Below, one piece after another: positions 38,901-40,696 of a DNA stretch of 40,696 bases. The DNA is taken from positions 1 to 40,696 of the forward strand of contig NZ_RFSK01000053.1 in the NCBI RefSeq assembly GCF_009923995.1. Direction: 5' to 3'. The notes beneath the pieces are model-generated. The model worked only from the letters and a program-made list of their open reading frames with translations. It searched no databases and was not told the DNA's origin. The stretch comes from Janthinobacterium sp. (GTDB taxonomy: Bacteria > Pseudomonadota > Gammaproteobacteria > Burkholderiales > Burkholderiaceae_D). Made by a program: the position numbers and the translations under genes. How positions within the stretch are numbered: the stretch's first letter is position 1; each line of letters begins with the position of its first letter.

Positions 38901-40644
38901 CAGCGCCGGGCGCGATATCCGCTACAGCACCTTCTATGTGGCGGGTCCCGGCCAGCTGGACGTGAGCGCCGGGCGCGACCTGTACATGGCCGACAAGGCG
39001 GAATTGCGCAGTCTCGGTTCTATCGTCGGCACCGGTTCCGGCGAGCGCGGCAACGGCGCCGGCATCAGCGTGGCCGCCGGCGTGGGCCGCAATGGCCCCG
39101 ACTATGCGGCCTTCGCGGCGCGTTACCTGGACCCGGCCAAGCTGGCCGACCCGGGCCGCCCGCTGGCCGACCAGGCCGGCAGCGCCGTGTACGTCTACGG
39201 CGGCAAGCTGACCCTGGCCGACTGGCTGCGCGGCCAGTTCGGCTACGGCGGCGACGAGGCGGGCGCTTCCGCCTTCCTCGGCACGAAACAGGCGGAACTG
39301 GAAAAGGCCGGCGCGCAAACGGGCGGCGTGCGGCGCGACCTGGCGCGCGAATACGCGCTGGTCAGCCAGTTGCACCTGGTGAACTGGCTGACGACGCGCT
39401 TCGGCGGCGACAGCGGCCTGGGCATCCGCTACGACCCGGCCACCGATGCGCGCAGCTTCTTTGCCGCCTTGCCGAAGGAACAGCAGCAGGTGTACCTGAG
39501 CAATGTCTACTTTGCCGAACTGAAGGCGGCCGGGCGCGAATACAACGATCCGGACGGCATGCGCCGCGGCAGCTACCTGCGCGGCCGCGAAGCCATCGCC
39601 ACCCTGTTCCCCTCCCAGGACAAGGCGGGCAAGAAGATCGAGTACAAGGGCGACCTGACGATGTTCAGCAGCGCGCTGTACACGGTCAACGACTACGCAG
39701 GCATCTATACCAAGCGGCCGGTCGCGGGCGTGCGCTACCTGAGTCCGCAGGAGTGGGCCGAGGCGGGCCGTCCGGCCGTCAACGTGCCGCACGTGATCGT
39801 CAACGATGCCGGCATCCACACGGATTTCGGCGGCGACATCGGCATCATGGTGCCGGGCGGGCGCGCGCTGATCGGCGTCGATGGCGGCTATGCGCCGGGC
39901 GAAGGCTCGGGCGTGCTGACGCAGGGGGCGGGCGAGATCCAGATGTATGCGAAAGACAGCATCCTGCTGGGCCAGAGCCGCATCTTCACCACCTTCGGCG
40001 GCAACATCCTGGCCTGGTCGGCCACGGGCGACATCAATGCGGGCCGCGGCACCAAGTCCACCGTCGTCTACACGCCGCAGCGCCGCCTCTACGACAGCAT
40101 CGGCCTGGTCAGCCTGTCGCCGAGTACGCCAAGCACGGGCGCCGGCATCGCCACCCTGAACCCGATCCCGGAGGTGCCGCCCGGCGACATCGACCTGATC
40201 GCCCCGCTGGGCACCATCGACGCGGGCGAGGCGGGCATCCGCGTGTCGGGCAACGTCAACCTGGCGGCCTTGCAGGTGGTGAACGCGGAAAACATCCAGG
40301 TGCAGGGCAAGTCCACGGGTATGCCCGTGATCGCCTCGGTGAACGTGGGGGCGCTCAGCAACGCCAGCGCGGCCGCCACGCAGGCCGTGACGGCGGCGCA
40401 GGACGTGCTGCAGCGCGAACGGGCCGCCACGCGCCAGGCGCAGCCGTCGCTGTTCACCGTGAAGGTGCTGGGCTTTGGCAACGAGCAGGCGGACGAGGGC
40501 GGCCTGGGCAAGCACACGGGCGGCGAGCCGCAGGCGTCCAGCTACCAGCCGGCCGGCGTGGTGCAGGTGCTGGGCGCGGGGCCGTTGACGGCGCCGCAGC
40601 TGCAGGCGCTCACGCCGAACGAGCGGCGCGGTTTGCAGCCTTGA
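26977..40644 (+). CDS. Giant two-partner-secretion exoprotein (filamentous haemagglutinin family, DUF3739)
   Basis: A 4555-residue secreted adhesin-like protein of the TpsA class. An extended signal peptide ends near residue 46 (GGTQAQQ). The TPS secretion domain lies at about 128-270, with VKVVQTDDKAILNWESFNVG and the hallmark NRNGIVFTG (225-233). A very long repetitive beta-helical region follows, rich in Gly, Ala, Asp and Asn. The C-terminal part (about 4000-4500) matches the haemagglutinin DUF3739 region, with ATGDINAGRGTKSTVVYTP and DIDLIAPLGTIDAGEAGIRV. On reading I see only two Cys (2246 and 2253). AAGGG lies 9 bp before the start. No TpsB transporter is in the window; it should lie beyond 40696. 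The nearest functional analogue by context is P. aeruginosa PdtA. Confidence 0.9.
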   Translation: MQRSKSVTKHASSSAMAGNRTGRPVRLKPLALAIAMLLQAGGTQAQQPFSGAWFAGKGAQQGTAAATGRLPNGQPATSLNNPLLQQQKAEGKLQQSLNNLLQAARGIAAEQAVQAAARQAALAAGGAPDGLVKGGLQVDSNSLTAGWLNAQAPVQTQADGKTVVKVVQTDDKAILNWESFNVGKNTTLQFDQKSNWAVLNRVNDPLARPSQIQGQIKADGTVMIVNRNGIVFTGSSQVDTRNLAAAAMGMSDSQFKSGLYGKAQGTGAVPTFANDLLLGQNTYTHGAAEADVVVAAGARIDTRKPQTVTEGGGYVLLAGRSVENAGAITTPNGQTMLAAGDAIVVRQGMGTDKNQYSSTRGNEVGMLRVAGSSAGSVVNSGLIQAATGDITLSGNSVRQDGVLLSSTTVNGRGTIHLTAADENAGVTLARGSVSAILIEDNGATALDVQRDTLLKDTGKGTDTPQDRRDQSLVRIVSAGNIEFEGDSLTLATGGQVLADAARRSHVARGAAIDVSGAVGVKVDMSSNNVLINVQGNEQRDAPGSRDAKYLNNSDVWVDRRDLVLVPAGTNGYATDRWYTAGGLLEVSGYLNTSGHGIGEWAAQGGTVGFGGGEVVTQAGSRINIAGGSLDVQTGMVKQTWLKGADGAMYKLSTAPGDNLYTGLYRGYESTHARWGANTTETFANALIGPRDRLENGYTVGRDAGRLIVSTGAAVLEGDIDTSVFQGERQQRKRDDGVDSYKQAQTSAARAGQLIVGKMTPVFDPKTGQLRDSPQAVLEKVEIGKVASIADGQLLTAALPAARSNTLQLDADWLNGLELGALNIYAYDKLDVNADVRVADGGDIALHATDVAIKANVSARSGSIAAGNMISRYLATGGAVWADLPVSPEGRPAGAASVRVAPGVRLDARGLWSNLELDPGASAGLPYINGGKVSLRSSGGIELAGGSVIDVSSGAALMSTGSLQGGRGGDITLAVDLPREKAPTGALLKLDGELRGHGVKGGGRLTIDSGTAVSIGGKLLDGDVLPAGSSAPVGLRLVDEFLIAKGEKIPFDFALSTSLIKPGQTLSQAVTVDVSAQKPLVLGASMVVPQGAQVVVNGAIYLGSGAIVPAGSVLTSINGLNAGFVVSAAAFPNGLPIQPMTTRYAAGSIAAEALAAPRGQLLPTGVALGRDVAVQPMLALDASLFQSGFADYAVTGRDGVVVAKNAQIDVRMPVLRFNPATGHTVAGGTDPGAALEVWTPPLYQEDARKGRLTQRAGADLTLTAGSPYVKGGLAVAEGAVVTVDPGRQISLTGNGQVSIDGRLEAWGGKIAVLPGTFGTGNDVDVPNGKGQATSIWIGEHAVLDVAGRATVATDMRGGRYGRADKGGSIEIGARYKADAASVDAADAFVVVRPGALLDASGAAATLDLPNQGAVNVAGSGGLISLSSYNGIFADGTMRAAAGGAGAAGGTLALALDTPNYGQVDRQTLEGAGVDNAVRVPREFVLAQVQGDSVLPADLRAGQQDEALRYGSARLGADRVQAGGFDNLAMHVNGMLSVDGDVNLALGQSLRLSATSLGLAQPPQQPDMDGQEKDGQEKRPSLASQVHLAAPYVRLGTAARAQKDNFIVPNAVKGSKNSGKGRGMLGVPLVADGSLLQIDAGMLDLAGEVNMGTRGEIVQSSGKPLAVERDAFEQLTLNSRGDLRMSNNAALYQPGNATLVAAQIYPATGDSGTVTVGQSSRVDEYGIVRVTLDPLRTLNIERSAGSATPNQPFSVFGSLNLVAPTINQRGVLRAPLGQITLGAEGYEAYTDRVNLLPGSLTSVSAKGLTMPYGGTLDGLSYLYDGNDVVFKGVGNGPEIALTGAAVDVQAGAVLDLSGGGTLTGAAFLAGRGGSTDARLNPLVQMKPNGGFTLPGLNTNPVYAIIPGVQPDVAPLTAEQGAGMPAVGRQITIGAGVPGLAAGTYTLLPSNFALLPGAFRVELNGLAGAVEAGGTVAMRNGSYATAAQTGIAGTAIRDAVPGQAILTPADVLRSYSQYNETGYAAFAMAQATRDGVPRAMLERDAKALRLQLIAPSLHGVENNHTPLMMDGSALYTPAEGGFGGSLLLGTGSHASTRYEVLADGTAPLADFDGVSVHASQINAFGAQRVGIGGLPRVTYSDFATGSNQRANIAAINESAGGIVLRDGAVLKAAEVFLVTSKKDDGIILEQGSGINTLGRGKAAWDSRDGYVYQPMGSVLAVSNGWLDMLPAAVPPSESYGPGIIDIGACRKAGGACGGSTALYSEGTIAAVTERAFTLRDNVRYGTRNLQLAMGAINIGSEAALADASARGALPDGLALNQGVLDRLLRGDTSTGAPALESLGLTARNSFNFYDSTQLSTIDAATGKSSLSRLVLNTPAIYGYGGADALARIHTDTLVWQGATNAPGAVVADGPGTGSGRLQVDAKRIEFGFTPDSRPDTIHNLDRLILGFGQVALNASEQVTANNKGSLSVYQSQGAWDTAINGYRYSGGDVVINTPLLTGAAGSVNRITAGGNLTVSAPAGAAAATPTNAALAGALGAEVALSGNNVSVDTSVVLPSGKLALSAERDVLLGDKAKLDLAGRKIDFYDTSKYSWGGDVILDSREGDVRQAAASVIDLSAVNNRAGKLSVIATGEAAGTADLRGSLLGGASGSYDAGGTQVAYAAGGAEIRAQRIGDFAGLNQRLNTGKVFGSRSFQLKQGDLAIGDEVKAREVSVSVDGGALTVNGRIDASGEQVGSIRLAGRDGVTIKSGAVLDAHGTVLRTDSYGQVIEAPNRAVIELASPGGRLTLENGARLDLRSGDKGGNYGSIDLNARRLGGATGDDIDIDAAGALNIAGARNINVNAFWQYKDAPAGNDKDADGRNYQSITQAYLDGKHADSQAFMVNALANGNLMNNKLRGLRGDANAFHLRPGVEIVSATPGGDLYIDGDIDLSGHRYDGVNPLARLSGVYGSGEAGALVVRAGGKLSVFGSITDGFDTRTLPVTSDDQGWQLVKGRLPWGGDVVVPQGGLVTLAEDTYFKSGTSLNFAVPMKAMQLRGGTLLAVRATLTAELNLPAGSVLGGAVRNADGSVLYAAGTVLQKALTLSSGMQLDPGLRLPGAARVAAMVWPANVALPFPEGKPWDVGDGWNPVNGVVLATALALDKGSVLPAGTVVKLPGDATMVALRSEDGSGSQGRNLALAPMLAQGSQAWSLRLVGGADTAAADTRALRPHAKDAHLMLADTHYGMVPARELVPGTGLPGQYIWGDDAGLFGQEPGTPINLDDFGSEEVLLGFNEYGAIVVKVADGTPPEYVDVIAPARQPLFSVLRTGTGDLDLLAAGDFDMRSLYGVYTAGTQSASPLVDGKDLFNLPRGVSAKGQLLGALDNQLTRFVDGGSESLYRAWYPEHGGNLLLRAQGDVKGDTVGTATQRREDAIGALSRQQDTSDIGTWLWRQGSGSTGAGVPTAWWINFGTYVARPDGSELFAGQPAVSGFTGIGTLGGGNVLLQAGGDAGMLTSRTDPGGEYAPRSQGLNVAVGSTGRVTPDGKLLLTGGGDLDIRIGGGLNPVAEVRSFDRNSDAQNVDTRYERQSLTLNSTFTNLRGALRMEAGAVGGVELRFDRADPKESRPYETYTAGTAIASGGPILVPGDSGVRIDARGDLVLGGTADAGRVKQLGNGSPFNYQGVERAGEGWSWFSLWTPATAIDLFSAGGNLTPTSAWIRSATGDNHAPSDGRFVMPSVLRAVAASGSLYYGNASLGRLGEGGKVDMPQNGVILAPSPVAPQFVKTGTGQLEMLAADSIHAAGYPITPSGADPRLLPNPFNPGFVGALDKVWFGLLPLHNVSTNALAPSPLKSFAGNANGAGVEAQTYPLFSMTAPTVSDYVPVGQLPAHFYANSGDIVGLRTGGIVYRATLRGDVGPLGVWYEGGGAVAVRAGRDIVNSGTPLGSVEDVPDGAAGWTSQGFVGRPDYPDKPVVTGSSSARGNLFVHRRADDVSVVSAGRDIRYSTFYVAGPGQLDVSAGRDLYMADKAELRSLGSIVGTGSGERGNGAGISVAAGVGRNGPDYAAFAARYLDPAKLADPGRPLADQAGSAVYVYGGKLTLADWLRGQFGYGGDEAGASAFLGTKQAELEKAGAQTGGVRRDLAREYALVSQLHLVNWLTTRFGGDSGLGIRYDPATDARSFFAALPKEQQQVYLSNVYFAELKAAGREYNDPDGMRRGSYLRGREAIATLFPSQDKAGKKIEYKGDLTMFSSALYTVNDYAGIYTKRPVAGVRYLSPQEWAEAGRPAVNVPHVIVNDAGIHTDFGGDIGIMVPGGRALIGVDGGYAPGEGSGVLTQGAGEIQMYAKDSILLGQSRIFTTFGGNILAWSATGDINAGRGTKSTVVYTPQRRLYDSIGLVSLSPSTPSTGAGIATLNPIPEVPPGDIDLIAPLGTIDAGEAGIRVSGNVNLAALQVVNAENIQVQGKSTGMPVIASVNVGALSNASAAATQAVTAAQDVLQRERAATRQAQPSLFTVKVLGFGNEQADEGGLGKHTGGEPQASSYQPAGVVQVLGAGPLTAPQLQALTPNERRGLQP

Positions 40645-40654
40645 GCGGAGTTTT

Positions 40655-40681
40655 ATGAACATTTGATGACATTCGGCAGTC
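40655..40681 (+). promoter_or_regulatory. Second copy of the 11+11 direct-repeat element, at the window end
   Basis: ATGAACATTTG (40655-40665), ATGACATTCGG (40666-40676) and CAGTC (40677-40681) align without gaps to the element before the exoprotein gene. It begins 11 bp after the exoprotein stop codon. It therefore probably drives the next gene, whose start lies outside the window. Confidence 0.5.
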
Positions 40682-40696
40682 GCCGCGCGCGGCGAC

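Noticed and set aside
1..40696. CRISPR arrays, tRNA genes, insertion sequences or prophage genes
   Set aside because: I saw no regularly spaced repeats, tRNA-like cloverleafs, transposase or phage structural genes. The single HTH regulator alone does not indicate a prophage.

Overview
The window is GC-rich chromosomal DNA. Its gene content suggests a betaproteobacterium of the order Burkholderiales, most likely Oxalobacteraceae (Janthinobacterium/Duganella/Massilia type). The grounds are the 5S rRNA end, a LiuR/isovaleryl-CoA dehydrogenase cluster carrying aceK, and the style of the large TonB receptor and haemagglutinin genes. This placement is inferred from protein character, not from a database search.

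Layout. Positions 1-93 hold the 3' end of a 5S rRNA and its terminator. From 365 to 11159 lie a CPBP membrane protease, a convergent spmAB-dacB pair, a peptide-type binding protein, a TonB-dependent receptor, a Tat-exported LD-carboxypeptidase and a YihY/BrkB membrane protein. Several of these act on the cell wall or on peptides. Positions 11173-11472 look like a free-standing structured RNA with its own promoter and terminator. Positions 11639-18334 (minus strand) carry a leucine/isovalerate catabolism cluster under a MerR-family LiuR-like regulator, with aceK (isocitrate dehydrogenase kinase/phosphatase) inside it. A gene-poor stretch of about 600 bp leads to a small HTH regulator with a palindrome just before its start. 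Positions 20062-24384 (minus strand) hold ubiX, grxD, a GNAT acetyltransferase, tex and a small secreted protein.

The most interesting part is 24474-40696. A short STN-domain periplasmic protein, an ECF sigma factor and a FecR-type anti-sigma factor form a tight operon, followed by a 4555-residue two-partner-secretion exoprotein. The operon is preceded by two TGTCAT half-sites exactly 11 bp apart, 10 nt before a good -10 box, which is the geometry of a Pho box promoter. A related 11+11 bp direct repeat followed by CAGTC occurs before the exoprotein gene and again after it at the window edge. The arrangement resembles the Pseudomonas aeruginosa VreA-VreI-VreR (PUMA3) system and its phosphate-controlled PdtA exoprotein. 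I infer a phosphate-starvation-linked surface-signalling and secretion locus.

Two further non-coding signals are notable. One is a 32-nt motif duplicated within the candidate RNA. The other is a pair of related inverted repeats, at 11486-11601 and 19883-20023, each between convergent transcription units and sharing a hairpin with a compensatory base change.
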